Shown piece by piece: positions 53,612 through 63,124 of a DNA stretch of 64,000 bases; the first letter of the stretch is position 1; each line of letters starts with the position of its first letter. The DNA lies in the NCBI RefSeq assembly GCF_001262015.1, contig NZ_CP012075.1:1054001-1118000 (forward strand), in the 5' to 3' direction. The notes beneath the pieces are model-generated. The model saw only the letters and a program-made list of their open reading frames with translations, was not told where the DNA came from and ran no database searches. Both the position numbers and the translations under genes were made by a program. This DNA is from Prevotella fusca JCM 17724. Its GTDB lineage: Bacteria; Bacteroidota; Bacteroidia; Bacteroidales; Bacteroidaceae.

Positions 53612-54544
53612 TTAATTTAAAGTTTCGAGATTCAGTGTACTCACTTCATTCGCACGGCGCAGCACGATGGTACGCAGCTTGTCGATGTCGACACCCCATG
53701 AATCCTTGAGGTAAGTGCGGATGATGCTCAGCTTGGCAAGGATGGCTTTCTTGCCGCTCTCGTCGCCATTGGCAGCCGTAACAGCCTGCTCAAGCCGCAT
53801 CTGCCACATGGCATCCGTATCGGTCACATAGCAGGAGAACACCTCGGCAAAGTCCTCATTGTACTCACTGCTGGCATAACCCGTCACGAATCCTTCAGCT
53901 CCTGACTTCTTGTCCGTCACGTTCACCCAGTCGGCAGAGTGATACACCTTTGAGATGGTGCGGAAATCAGTTGAATAGTCTTTCAGCTGCGTAAGGATAT
54001 GCGCAAACTCATGGTGCATCGTATGGAAGTAGGCACGGTTCAGGTCGAACGCACTGGACGTACTGTACGGTGTCGACTGCTCGATATAGATGTTGGCAGG
54101 GTCAAGGGCATTCACCTGGAAGAGGTTTACACGGATACCGCCCTCGGCAAATCCAAGGACGATAGACCCGTTGCTGGTATACTCCGCCGAACCGATGAGC
54201 TGGAACTCACGGAAGCAGTGCTGCTTGAGGAAGTCGGCACCCATCAGCTCCGTATAAGCATCAAGCCACACGTGTTTGATGATCTTTGCCAGTGCAATGG
54301 ACTTCTTGATGTCAGCCGGACTGACATTATAAGACATGTCACTGTTCTGGTCAATATAGAGATAGTTGAAGCGGATGTTATAAGGGTCAGTATAGTTCTT
54401 CCGCAGCCACTTGTCGAAATCAGTCTGCCCAGCCGTCGTACCCTGCTTCGGGAAGATGGAGTTGGCAGTATCGACATCGTCGTTTGAACATGCAGCAGCC
54501 AAAGCAACAACCACTGCGATGAGCAAGAATTTTATTGTTTTCAT
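53612..54544 (-). CDS. Substrate-import-associated zinc metallohydrolase lipoprotein (second operon)
   Basis: This 310-aa lipoprotein has Cys 19 (MKTIKFLLIAVVVALAAAC). The metal motif TMHHEFAHILTQ lies at about residues 174-185 and the acidic region FVTGYASSEYNEDFAEVFSC follows, with the same order as its paralogue at 31809-32732. All zinc ligands of the HExxH core are present. It is expected to cut peptides near the SusCD pore. Gaps to neighbours are 10 and 20 bp. Confidence 0.9.
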   Translation of the reverse strand: MKTIKFLLIAVVVALAAACSNDDVDTANSIFPKQGTTAGQTDFDKWLRKNYTDPYNIRFNYLYIDQNSDMSYNVSPADIKKSIALAKIIKHVWLDAYTELMGADFLKQHCFREFQLIGSAEYTSNGSIVLGFAEGGIRVNLFQVNALDPANIYIEQSTPYSTSSAFDLNRAYFHTMHHEFAHILTQLKDYSTDFRTISKVYHSADWVNVTDKKSGAEGFVTGYASSEYNEDFAEVFSCYVTDTDAMWQMRLEQAVTAANGDESGKKAILAKLSIIRTYLKDSWGVDIDKLRTIVLRRANEVSTLNLETLN

Positions 54545-54564
54545 ACGTTATGTCCTCCTCTTGT

Positions 54565-56127
54565 TTAGTTCGTACGTGGGTTTGGTTCCATACCTGACTC
54601 AATGACGTCAGCCGGCAGCTGCAAGGCACCACGCAGGTCGCCAGCCTTGAAGTAGATGGGCTTCTCGCCGTCAATCAGATGAGGGAACTCAATGCCATAG
54701 CGTTTGATGTCCATGAAGCGCAGTCCCTGCATGCAGGTCTCTATGCGGCGCATCTGCAGCAAGGCATAGAGCAGGTTGGTCTGTGTCTCGTCAATCGTAA
54801 ATCCCTGTGGATGCAAAGGCTTCTTGATACCCATGCTTTCGCTCGTATCATACTCGGCAGGGACGGTTGTCTGGGCGTCGAAGAACGACTTGACGGAAGC
54901 GACGGTCAGCGTGGGACGCGTCATGTTACCGTAAGAGGGAGAGCAGTGAACCGTTATCCACGTGTTCATATCGTTCAGTGCCTCGGTGTACTTCTTCTGC
55001 ATGATCTCAGCCTCAGCACGGACAAGGATTGTCTCGTCAGCCGTCAGTACCGGGTTGACCACATGCACATATCCCCTGCTCTTGGCATTATCAATGTACT
55101 CCCACTCGTCTGCCAGCTTCGGATAAACCACCTGCTGGTTGGAACCGTAGAGGAGATGTGACTCATAGAGCGTGTTATTGGTCGTACCCACGCCCCAAGG
55201 CATCTTAGCCCAATAGATTTCCTTGCCGATGAGGAAGTTGGCGAAATTATATCGGGCAAAGGAACTGTAACGGGTGGCATAACCTAAATAAGAGACAGCC
55301 GTCTGGAGCATGAAGTTGGCATTCTCACTGGAACTGATGTAGTTGTCGTGGATTTCCTTACGTCCTCCTGACAGGGTTCTGTAACGTGCCACATTACGCA
55401 TGAGCGATTCAGGCTGTGTGCCGAGTGCCTTGGAAGCATACTCTGCCGCCTTCTCCCACTTCTGATAATAGAGGTTGAAACGAGCTGCAAAGGCATAGGC
55501 AGCACGTGGATTGAAGTGGTACTTGGGAACAGCCATATACTCCTCGCTGACATAAGGCAGTGCAGCTTCTATGTCGGCGTTGATGTTCTCATAGAGTTCA
55601 CGCAGCGTTCCACGCCTGTCAACCGTCTGGTTCGCCTCTTTCGGATAAGGCAGCCCGAGGAATTTGTCAGCCTTCGACTCATCGTAAGCCATACAGAAAG
55701 CATTTGACAGACAGAACAACGCCCATGCACGGCAGAGGAGAGCCTCGGCACGCACAGCAGCCACGTTGCCGTCCGTCACCTTGCTGAGGTCAGCCAGTGC
55801 CTGATTGGCATTGCCGACGGCATAATAGGCATATCCCCACACCTGCCGCGGGTCGTCATTACCGTTTGTATTGACATCCTGCCAGCGATATACCTGGTCC
55901 TGGCTCGGCTGATAATAGAAAGTCTTACCGTTATCCGTGACGTTGTCGCTGCTCCACTCCATCAGGAAACCCGGAGAAGCCGTCGCATAGGCTGAGGACA
56001 CGAGCTGCGTAACCTTCTCAAAGGTGTTCACCTCGGCACGGTCATCAGGCAGCTTGTCCAGGAACTCGTTGCATGAAGAAAGGCTCAGAAGCCCTAATCC
56101 AAAAAGCAAAACACTTATCTTTTTCAT
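54565..56127 (-). CDS. SusD/RagB-family lipoprotein, second metallohydrolase operon
   Basis: This 520-aa SusD-type protein has lipidated Cys 19 (MKKISVLLFGLGLLSLSSC) and the mature start CNEFLDKLPDDRAEVNTFEK. The helical SusD body includes EALLCRAWALFCLSNAFC and YHFNPRAAYAFAARFNLYYQ. The C-terminal RagB part (LLYALLQMRRIETCMQGLRF) is also present. It pairs with the SusC encoded 30 bp upstream and differs from its 570-aa paralogue mainly by being shorter in loops. Confidence 0.94.
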   Translation of the reverse strand: MKKISVLLFGLGLLSLSSCNEFLDKLPDDRAEVNTFEKVTQLVSSAYATASPGFLMEWSSDNVTDNGKTFYYQPSQDQVYRWQDVNTNGNDDPRQVWGYAYYAVGNANQALADLSKVTDGNVAAVRAEALLCRAWALFCLSNAFCMAYDESKADKFLGLPYPKEANQTVDRRGTLRELYENINADIEAALPYVSEEYMAVPKYHFNPRAAYAFAARFNLYYQKWEKAAEYASKALGTQPESLMRNVARYRTLSGGRKEIHDNYISSSENANFMLQTAVSYLGYATRYSSFARYNFANFLIGKEIYWAKMPWGVGTTNNTLYESHLLYGSNQQVVYPKLADEWEYIDNAKSRGYVHVVNPVLTADETILVRAEAEIMQKKYTEALNDMNTWITVHCSPSYGNMTRPTLTVASVKSFFDAQTTVPAEYDTSESMGIKKPLHPQGFTIDETQTNLLYALLQMRRIETCMQGLRFMDIKRYGIEFPHLIDGEKPIYFKAGDLRGALQLPADVIESGMEPNPRTN

Positions 56128-56157
56128 TTTTATTTCTCCTTATAGTTTTTGAATGTA

Positions 56158-59100
56158 TCAGATTCCAAGACGCAGTGTCAGCGTGAACTGACGTGGAACA
56201 GGCAGTGCCACACCACCGGAATTGAAGAACTCCGGATCCTGACCGTTGAGTTTCTTGTCAGAATAGATCAGGAAGAGATTGGTAGCCTGCAGCTTCAGAC
56301 TCAGCGAACTGAGCGCAAGATGGCGTACCAGCTGCACGGGGAAGTCATACGCCAGGGATATTTCCTTCATACGGATGAAGTCGCCCTTTGCAATGCGTTC
56401 GGTCGAATAGTTGTAAGCATTGTATGCACGGCTCAGATAGCCGTCCTGCTGGATAGAACGGAGGTCAGCAATGGCAGGGATATTTGTGTAAGCCTCATCG
56501 CCCGCCTTTGTCCATCGGTTGCGGAACTCCTTCGGCATGGCTGACATGTCAGAATAGTGTGTGCTGAAGAACGGGTCGAGGCGCACCTTGTTGCCGAAGG
56601 CATAGGTGGTGAAGATGCTCAGGTGCCATCCCTTATAGGAGAAGGTGTTGCCGAACGAGCCGGTAACGGTCGGGTCAGTAGGACCTTCATATACAAGATG
56701 GTCAAGGTCATAGCTCTGGAAGTCCACCCCACTCGTCGTCAGCTTTCCGTCCTGATTGATTACCTGTGGTATGCCGTGCTTGTCGAGTCCCTTGAAGTCC
56801 CATGAGAAAAGGGCACGATAAGGATAGCCCACCATGGTGAAACCCGATCCGCTCACCATTGACATGATGCGTGAACGGCTGTCGAGGTCTGTAACACGGG
56901 TCTTCACATGGGAGAAAATGAAGTCAGTTGTCCACTGGAAGTTCTTCTTCATAATGTTCTTGCTCGAGATAGAGAGTTCCTCACCATGCGACTTCATGCT
57001 GGCAACGTTGGCATACTCGGTGATGGTTCCCTTTGTTCCGTTGGTTGTACGCGGACCGATGAGGTCATAGTTGTTACGTGTGTACCAGTCAAAGACAATG
57101 TTCAGACGGTTGTTCAGGAAGCCGAGGTCGATACCGAGGTTGAACTCATGCTTCTTCTCATAGGTCAGGTCGGGGTTGGCAAAGCGTGAAATCTGCAGTC
57201 CCGACTCCTTGTCAACAGCGAACGGACGCCATATATTCTTGCTTCGGATGATTACCTGCGAGTTGGTGACGGCAGGCTTGTCACCCGTCAGCGAGTAGGA
57301 TGCACGCAGCGTGGCATGTGTCACGGCGTTCTTGAAAGTCTTGCTGAACCACGGTTCTTCATGCGCATTCCATACACCCGAGATGTTCCATGTAGGCAGC
57401 CAGCGTGCCGAACGTGACTTGCCCAGACGGTTACTGCCCTCGTAGCGGGTTGTGAAGTTGGCCGCATAGCGTCCCTTCCATGAATAGTTGGCTGTACCGA
57501 AGAACGACACATCACGGTTATAACTGTTGTAGAGGTCGTAATACATGTTGTTATCCTCCAGCGCATGCTTGAAATAATGGTAGTCATAGTTGGCAAGATA
57601 ACCCATGCCGTACTGCATACCTATACCCTCGAAATAGCTCTGTGTGCGGATGGTGTTATTGATTTCCATACCACCATAGAGGTTGAGGATATGCTTCTCA
57701 TTGAAGACGTCATTGTAACTTGCCGTCGCACGGAAGTCCCAGCTGTTCATGCGGTACTTGGTTTCATTATAGAAACCACCCTTTGGCAGCACCGAGAACT
57801 TCAGCGAGTTAGGCTGGTCGGGGTCAAGGTAGAGCCATGGGTTGGCATTGCGGATTGTGGCATCGTCCATGGCACGGTAAGCCATTGCCATGTTGGACTG
57901 CTCCCTGATCTGTGAAGCCTGCGATGTGATGGAATACTTATAAGCTCCGAGGACAGCAAGCTGCACCTTGCTGACAGGCTTGTACTTCAGCTCAGCCTGC
58001 ATCTTCAGGTCGAGGACATCGAAGTCGATGAAGTTGTTTGCCAGCTCATTGTGTATATTGAACGGTGCATAGTTGCGTACGTAGAACGTATTGGGATCCA
58101 ATGCACGTGATGAGTTGATGGCATAGGAGTAAGGATTAATATCAAAGTTACGGTTTACAGCTCCCGACACGACATCCACCTCCTGGTTCACCGATCCCGG
58201 TGCACGCTGCTTGCGGTAGGAAGTATTGCCGATGAGGTTCAGCGTCACCTTCTTGCTGATGTTATAGTTGGCATTGATGGAATAGGTCATGCGGCGCACC
58301 TTGCTCTGCTCGCTCCATCCCGGGTCGTCCATGAAGGAGAAGGAGGTGTAGTACTGCGCCTTGTCAGTTCCTGAAGACATTGAAATAGAGTGGTTCATTG
58401 ATACGGAATTCCTGAACAGCTCCTTAAACCAGTCCGTATTCCGCATCTCAGCCTCCCGGAGATAATCGTTGATGGCTTCCTCCGTATGTGCAATACCGAA
58501 ACGCCCGTTGGTGGAATCGTAGGTATTGAGGAGGTTGTACATCTTACCGTAGATACCGCTCGTGGCTGCACGGAGCGTACGTGAGAAGGAGAACAGTCCG
58601 TCGGCAGCCATCTCCTTGTAGATACCCATCTGCTCCTGGGAGTTCATGATGTTGAACTGGGAGTAGCTCGGACGCAGGCGCATGGTGTATTCGCCGGTAT
58701 AGCTGATGCGGTTGCTGCCCGCCTTACCCTTCTTTGTCGTTACGACAATCACACCACCCATGGCACGTGCTCCATAGATGGAAGTTGCCGAACCGTCTTT
58801 CAAAATCTGGAAACTCTCGATGTCGTCAGCATTCAGTCCTGCAATGGCTGACGAAATCAGCGTGGCAGCATCACCTGACGAGAGGTTGTCAGCATTGACC
58901 TCGGTAACGTCTTCCATGATGACACCATCGACAACCCACAGCGGCTTTGACGAGCCGTAGATTGACGTGGCACCACGCACACGGATCTTCGGGGCCGTAC
59001 CGAACGTACCCGACACATTCTGGACACTCACACCGGCAGCACGTCCTTCGAGCGAACGGCTCACGTCTGCCACACCGTCGAGCTTCGCCTTCGTGGCATC

Positions 59101-59466
59101 AATCTTCGTGGCAGCACCCGAGAAGAGGCGTTTGTCCTGCTGGGTCATACCTGTCACGACAACCTCGGTGAGCTGGTGGTTGTCATTGGCAAGCCCCACC
59201 CTCATGCCATCCTTGGCAGCAAGGGTCTGCGTGACCATACCGATGTAACTGACTACGACTTTCTTTCCCGCAGGGACAACGAGTGAGAAGTTTCCATCGA
59301 TGTCGGTGACAGTACCCGTCGAAGTACCTTGTACCATGACTGACGCACCGATGATGGGTTCACCATCGTCCTGAGAAAATACAGTACCATTGATTTTTGC
59401 CTGACCGAACGCTGTACCTACTGACAGGACGATCCCTAACAAAAAAAGAACAAATCTTCTCTCCAT
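56158..59466 (-). CDS. SusC/RagA-family transporter, second metallohydrolase operon
   Basis: This 1102-aa TonB-linked barrel starts at 59466 (MERRFVLFLLGIVLSVGTAF signal); an in-frame extension upstream lacks signal character. The regulatory domain INGTVFSQDDGEPIIGASVM, ELTEVVVTGMTQQDKRLFSGA and the plug KIRVRGATSIYGSSKPLWVV match the SusC at 34678-37986 almost residue for residue through about residue 290. The barrel then diverges. Equal length and shared order of downstream genes show that the operons are paralogues. The promoter is at 59658-59689. Confidence 0.95.
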   Translation of the reverse strand: MERRFVLFLLGIVLSVGTAFGQAKINGTVFSQDDGEPIIGASVMVQGTSTGTVTDIDGNFSLVVPAGKKVVVSYIGMVTQTLAAKDGMRVGLANDNHQLTEVVVTGMTQQDKRLFSGAATKIDATKAKLDGVADVSRSLEGRAAGVSVQNVSGTFGTAPKIRVRGATSIYGSSKPLWVVDGVIMEDVTEVNADNLSSGDAATLISSAIAGLNADDIESFQILKDGSATSIYGARAMGGVIVVTTKKGKAGSNRISYTGEYTMRLRPSYSQFNIMNSQEQMGIYKEMAADGLFSFSRTLRAATSGIYGKMYNLLNTYDSTNGRFGIAHTEEAINDYLREAEMRNTDWFKELFRNSVSMNHSISMSSGTDKAQYYTSFSFMDDPGWSEQSKVRRMTYSINANYNISKKVTLNLIGNTSYRKQRAPGSVNQEVDVVSGAVNRNFDINPYSYAINSSRALDPNTFYVRNYAPFNIHNELANNFIDFDVLDLKMQAELKYKPVSKVQLAVLGAYKYSITSQASQIREQSNMAMAYRAMDDATIRNANPWLYLDPDQPNSLKFSVLPKGGFYNETKYRMNSWDFRATASYNDVFNEKHILNLYGGMEINNTIRTQSYFEGIGMQYGMGYLANYDYHYFKHALEDNNMYYDLYNSYNRDVSFFGTANYSWKGRYAANFTTRYEGSNRLGKSRSARWLPTWNISGVWNAHEEPWFSKTFKNAVTHATLRASYSLTGDKPAVTNSQVIIRSKNIWRPFAVDKESGLQISRFANPDLTYEKKHEFNLGIDLGFLNNRLNIVFDWYTRNNYDLIGPRTTNGTKGTITEYANVASMKSHGEELSISSKNIMKKNFQWTTDFIFSHVKTRVTDLDSRSRIMSMVSGSGFTMVGYPYRALFSWDFKGLDKHGIPQVINQDGKLTTSGVDFQSYDLDHLVYEGPTDPTVTGSFGNTFSYKGWHLSIFTTYAFGNKVRLDPFFSTHYSDMSAMPKEFRNRWTKAGDEAYTNIPAIADLRSIQQDGYLSRAYNAYNYSTERIAKGDFIRMKEISLAYDFPVQLVRHLALSSLSLKLQATNLFLIYSDKKLNGQDPEFFNSGGVALPVPRQFTLTLRLGI

Positions 59467-59657
59467 AGATTCTTTAAAATTAACTGAATTCTTACTGTAG
59501 CATAATTCAAACGACTTCACCTTTCCTGTACTGACAGGAAAGCAAGACTAACGGAACAGTGGCTAAGATAATAGTCTGTGGGGCTACACCTTATTATATA
59601 TCGGCATTGTAATATTGATTGTTTAGGTTCCTTTATATTTATCACTGCCGCTGATTG

Positions 59658-59689
59658 CAAAAATAAATAATATTTGGATAAAAAGCAAG
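59658..59689 (-). promoter_or_regulatory. Promoter of the second metallohydrolase Sus operon
   Basis: Leftward -33 CTTG (59686-59689), 20-bp spacer, and -7 TATTTTTG (59658-59665). The leader is about 185 nt, close to that of the paralogous operon. Confidence 0.7.
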
Positions 59690-59734
59690 CAATAAGTATA
59701 AAAAAATAAGCGGTAGTTATTTTTTCTTAGGACA

Positions 59735-60193
59735 ACTTGTTCCCACGTCATCGGCACTTGTAAACTATTTTCATACAGTTCAAAACCAATACATGGTCTT
59801 TTGGCTTCCAAAAGACGCCCAATTGGCTTGCAATAGATGCCCTTTTGAGGTCTAACTGACGCCCTTTTGAAGTCCAATTAGGCACCTTTTCTTGCACTAC
59901 CTTATAACCGGTTGATTTACTGTTAGTTGTGAACTTGCTTTTTACACGTGTTTTTGTCTTTATCTGTAGGTATTTTACCCGGAATTATGTCATGATTTTT
60001 CAAACTGTTGTCTGCGCTTTTCAACGTATTAAGATGAAAAGGTTTTGTGTCGGAGGATGACAATAAAGTAGACAGCCAAAACCTTCTTGGCTATGTTTTT
60101 GCTTACAGATAACTTCGGTTCTTCCGTTAAAGCTATCCCGAAAGTCACCCACGCATTTAACCCAAACGGTCATATGGGCTTAACGGAAGAACC
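59735..60193 (+). mobile_element. Copy of the MITE-like element lacking a clear left end
   Basis: From TTGTAAACTATTTTCATAC onward it closely follows the complete copy, with the array at 59808-59895 and a right end with GGTTCTTCCGTTAAAG and its inverse CTTAACGGAAGAACC (60179-60193) forming a hairpin. The left 150 bp are diverged beyond confident recognition. Confidence 0.7.
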
Positions 60194-60308
60194 CTGTAAA
60201 ACATTGGTTGAAAAGGGGAAGGGAGGCTCATTATCATGACACATTATATAACAAGACACGCTAAAGACCACCTCATGCGGAAGTGTTTACCTGACTGTAC
60301 TGACCTTC

Positions 60309-62789
60309 TTATATGAACAGCATGCCCACCTGGAACACAACGGCACTGACCACCCACGCCAATACCGTGGTGTAGCCGGCGGCAAAGAGTGCCCATCCCC
60401 AGCTGCCGGTCTCGCCCTTGATAGCCGCTATCGTGGCTATACAGGGGAAGTAAAGCAGGACAAAAAGGAGGAACGAGAAGGCTGTCAGCGTGGCTACCGG
60501 CTCTGCCTCTTCGTAGCTGATGCCGTGGAGACTGGCAACGTCCTTCGTTATCAGCTTGTGCAGCTTGGAGTATTTTCCCGTCTCGCTGCTGTAGCCGTTA
60601 TCGTCGGAGAAGCTGTCGTCATTGGAGTAGAGCACGCCCATCGTCGATGCCACGATCTCCTTTGCAGCCACGCCGGTCAACAGACCGACATCCAGCTTCC
60701 AGTCAAATCCCTGCGGACGGAACACCGGCTCAACCGTCTTTCCTATCCGCCCGATAAAGCTCTGCTCCTGTCGTGCCTGCTTGTCCATGTCCGGATCATC
60801 GGGAAGAGGGAAATAGCCCAGCGCCCACACGATGATGGAGGCAACGAGGATGATGCCTCCCATCTTCCTGAGATACTGCTTGCCCTTCTCCCACGTATGC
60901 CGTCCGATGGCTTTCCATGTCGGGAATCGGTAAGGCGGCAGCTCCATCACGAACGGCGTGTCCTCACCCTTGACGACGAAGGCGGAGAAGAGGCGGCTCA
61001 TCACCACCGCCATCAGCACACCTATTACATATAAGGAGAGCATGGCTAACGAGCGGTACTTCAGTGCGAAGAACGAGCCTGTAATCATGACGTAAATGGG
61101 CAGACGTGCCGAACAGCTCATCAGCGGCAGGATGAGCATGGTTATCAGGCGGCTCCTACGGCTCTCAATCGTGCGTGTAGCCATCACTGCAGGCACGTTG
61201 CACCCGAAGCCCATGATGAGCGGGATGAATGATTTTCCGTGCAGACCCATCTTGTGCATCAGACGGTCCATGATGAAGGCGGCACGCGACATGTAGCCGC
61301 TGTCCTCCATATAGGAGATGAAGAAGTAGAGAATCAGGATCTGCGGCAGGAAGACGATGACTGCTCCCACACCACCGATGACGCCGTCGACGAGCATATC
61401 CTTCACCGGTCCGGCAGGCATGTACGTTGAAATGAAATCGCCCAGCCAGCCCACACCAGCCTCAATCCAGTCCATCGGATACTGTCCGATGACGAATGTT
61501 GCGGTGAACATCACCAGCAGGATGAGGAAGAAGATAGGGAAACCAAGGTATTTGTTCGTAAGAATCCTGTCGATAAGATGTGTCGTCTGGTAGGTGTCTT
61601 TCTTGTCACCTGTCGAGAATTCGGCCTCTTCCAGCGCACCGTGTATGAAGCCGTACTTGGCATCCATGATAGCCGTTTCGCTGTCGTTGCCCGTCTCTTC
61701 CTTCACACGTGCGGCAGCCTTGTCACGGTGCCGGAATATCTCAGCCGACTCGTCCAGCGGTCTGACGAGCTGTTCCACATCCTTATCGTGCTCCAGCAGC
61801 TTGATGGCGAGGTAGCGGGTGGAATAGCGGCGGCACAGTTCAGGGTACTTCTTCAGGTGCTCCTGCATCTCCCTGATGCCGTACTCAATTTCATGTCCGT
61901 GGTTGATATGTATATGACGGAACTTCGGCGACTCGTCCTCCTTGCCCTCATAGACGGCGATGACCTGACGGAAAAGCTCCTGCACGCCACGCCCGTTAGT
62001 GAATACCGTCGGCACCATCGGCGCACCGAAGAGCTGCGACAGCTGCTGATAGTCCACGTGGTCGCCACGCTGTTCGGTCTCGTCGAACATGTTAAGCGCA
62101 CAGACCATACGGATGTGCATGTCGATGAGCTGTGTGGTGAGGTAGAGGTTGCGCTCCAGATTGGAGGAGTCGATGACATTGATGACGACATCGGGAGTTT
62201 CATCGACCAACTGCTTGCGCACATAGAGTTCCTCCGGACTGTAGGCTGAGAGGCTGTAGGTGCCGGGGAGGTCGACGAGGTTGAACTCGTAGCCCTCGTA
62301 TTCAGCACGTCCCACCTTCGCATCCACCGTCACACCCGAGTAGTTCCCCACCCTTTCGTGTGCCCCTGAAGCAAAGTTGAAGAGCGAAGTCTTCCCGCAA
62401 TTCGGGTTTCCCACGAGTGCCACGTTGATGCTGCGGCGTTTGCGTCGGGCAGCATCCGACAGCTCTTCGGGCGTAAGTTCCTTGTCCGTGCTGTCATCCT
62501 GTGCAGCGACAACCGCATCGTTGCGGTCAGCACCGTCGCCACCGCTCTCCAATGCACGTGCCTCCTCTTCCGACAACACCTCAATCTGGTCAGCCTCACT
62601 GTGTCGCAGACTGACCTCATATCCCATAATCTTATATTTCACCGGGTCCTGCAAGGGTGCGTTGAGCAACACCTCAACGGTCTTTCCCTTGATGAATCCC
62701 ATCTCAATAATTCGTTTCCGAAAGCCACCGTGTCCCAAAACCTTCACGATGACGCCGGTCTCGCCGGTCTTTAACTCTGATAGTTTCAT
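60309..62789 (-). CDS. FeoA-FeoB fusion, ferrous iron transporter
   Basis: This 826-aa protein imports Fe(II) across the inner membrane. Residues 1-75 are a FeoA SH3-like domain (LKTGETGVIVKVLGHGGFRK). A charged linker leads to a G domain with G1 GNPNCGKTSLFNF (about 126-138), G2 Thr in YSGVTVD, G3 DLPGTYS and G4 NMFDE. The membrane part has gating motifs such as FIPLIMGFGCNVPAVMATRT and a later GLLTGVAAKEIVASTMGVLY, each with the expected conserved Cys or Gly residues. Fusion of FeoA to FeoB is usual in Bacteroidota. Two CATAATTATG palindromes lie 40-75 bp upstream and may bind an iron regulator (inference). Confidence 0.95.
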   Translation of the reverse strand: MKLSELKTGETGVIVKVLGHGGFRKRIIEMGFIKGKTVEVLLNAPLQDPVKYKIMGYEVSLRHSEADQIEVLSEEEARALESGGDGADRNDAVVAAQDDSTDKELTPEELSDAARRKRRSINVALVGNPNCGKTSLFNFASGAHERVGNYSGVTVDAKVGRAEYEGYEFNLVDLPGTYSLSAYSPEELYVRKQLVDETPDVVINVIDSSNLERNLYLTTQLIDMHIRMVCALNMFDETEQRGDHVDYQQLSQLFGAPMVPTVFTNGRGVQELFRQVIAVYEGKEDESPKFRHIHINHGHEIEYGIREMQEHLKKYPELCRRYSTRYLAIKLLEHDKDVEQLVRPLDESAEIFRHRDKAAARVKEETGNDSETAIMDAKYGFIHGALEEAEFSTGDKKDTYQTTHLIDRILTNKYLGFPIFFLILLVMFTATFVIGQYPMDWIEAGVGWLGDFISTYMPAGPVKDMLVDGVIGGVGAVIVFLPQILILYFFISYMEDSGYMSRAAFIMDRLMHKMGLHGKSFIPLIMGFGCNVPAVMATRTIESRRSRLITMLILPLMSCSARLPIYVMITGSFFALKYRSLAMLSLYVIGVLMAVVMSRLFSAFVVKGEDTPFVMELPPYRFPTWKAIGRHTWEKGKQYLRKMGGIILVASIIVWALGYFPLPDDPDMDKQARQEQSFIGRIGKTVEPVFRPQGFDWKLDVGLLTGVAAKEIVASTMGVLYSNDDSFSDDNGYSSETGKYSKLHKLITKDVASLHGISYEEAEPVATLTAFSFLLFVLLYFPCIATIAAIKGETGSWGWALFAAGYTTVLAWVVSAVVFQVGMLFI

Positions 62790-62828
62790 AAAAACCTACT
62801 CGCTCCTCACTACTCGTATTTCAAAACT

Positions 62829-62863
62829 CATAATTATGATTATTCTGTCAATGCATAATTATG
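62829..62863. promoter_or_regulatory. Paired CATAATTATG palindromes ahead of feoAB
   Basis: Two identical 14-bp direct repeats CATAATTATGATTA start at 62829 and 62854, each containing a perfect 10-bp palindrome. They lie 40-75 bp before the FeoAB start codon and downstream of the only recognisable -7 box. Confidence 0.55.
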
Positions 62864-62979
62864 ATTACTTCCAATTCACCGTTCAGAACTTGCCATTCAA
62901 TATTCATGAACCTGTTTCCTTATTGACTGGTCAAGCAACTGGTCCACTTGTCAACCCGTAAATCCGTCAACTTAACAAA

Positions 62980-62987
62980 CAAAGGTA
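62980..62987 (-). promoter_or_regulatory. Probable -7 box of feoAB
   Basis: Leftward TACCTTTG lies about 190 bp before the start codon. No matching -33 box. Confidence 0.45.
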
Positions 62988-63124
62988 GTTAAAAAAAACA
63001 GAATAGAACGCTTTTACCGCTTAAATACCTAATAATGGGTATAACTCAAGTCCACATCAGATGCGTTTGCGCATCATCATACAGAAGTGGTTTCAAAAGC
63101 GACAGTTTACTTTTAAGTTTTAAT

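Larger units (their letters stand above)
59467..60308. other. Gap with operon promoter and a MITE copy
   Basis: It contains the Sus operon promoter (59658-59689), the element copy (59735-60193) and about 110 bp of unassigned sequence before the FeoAB stop codon. No gene is seen. Confidence 0.6.
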
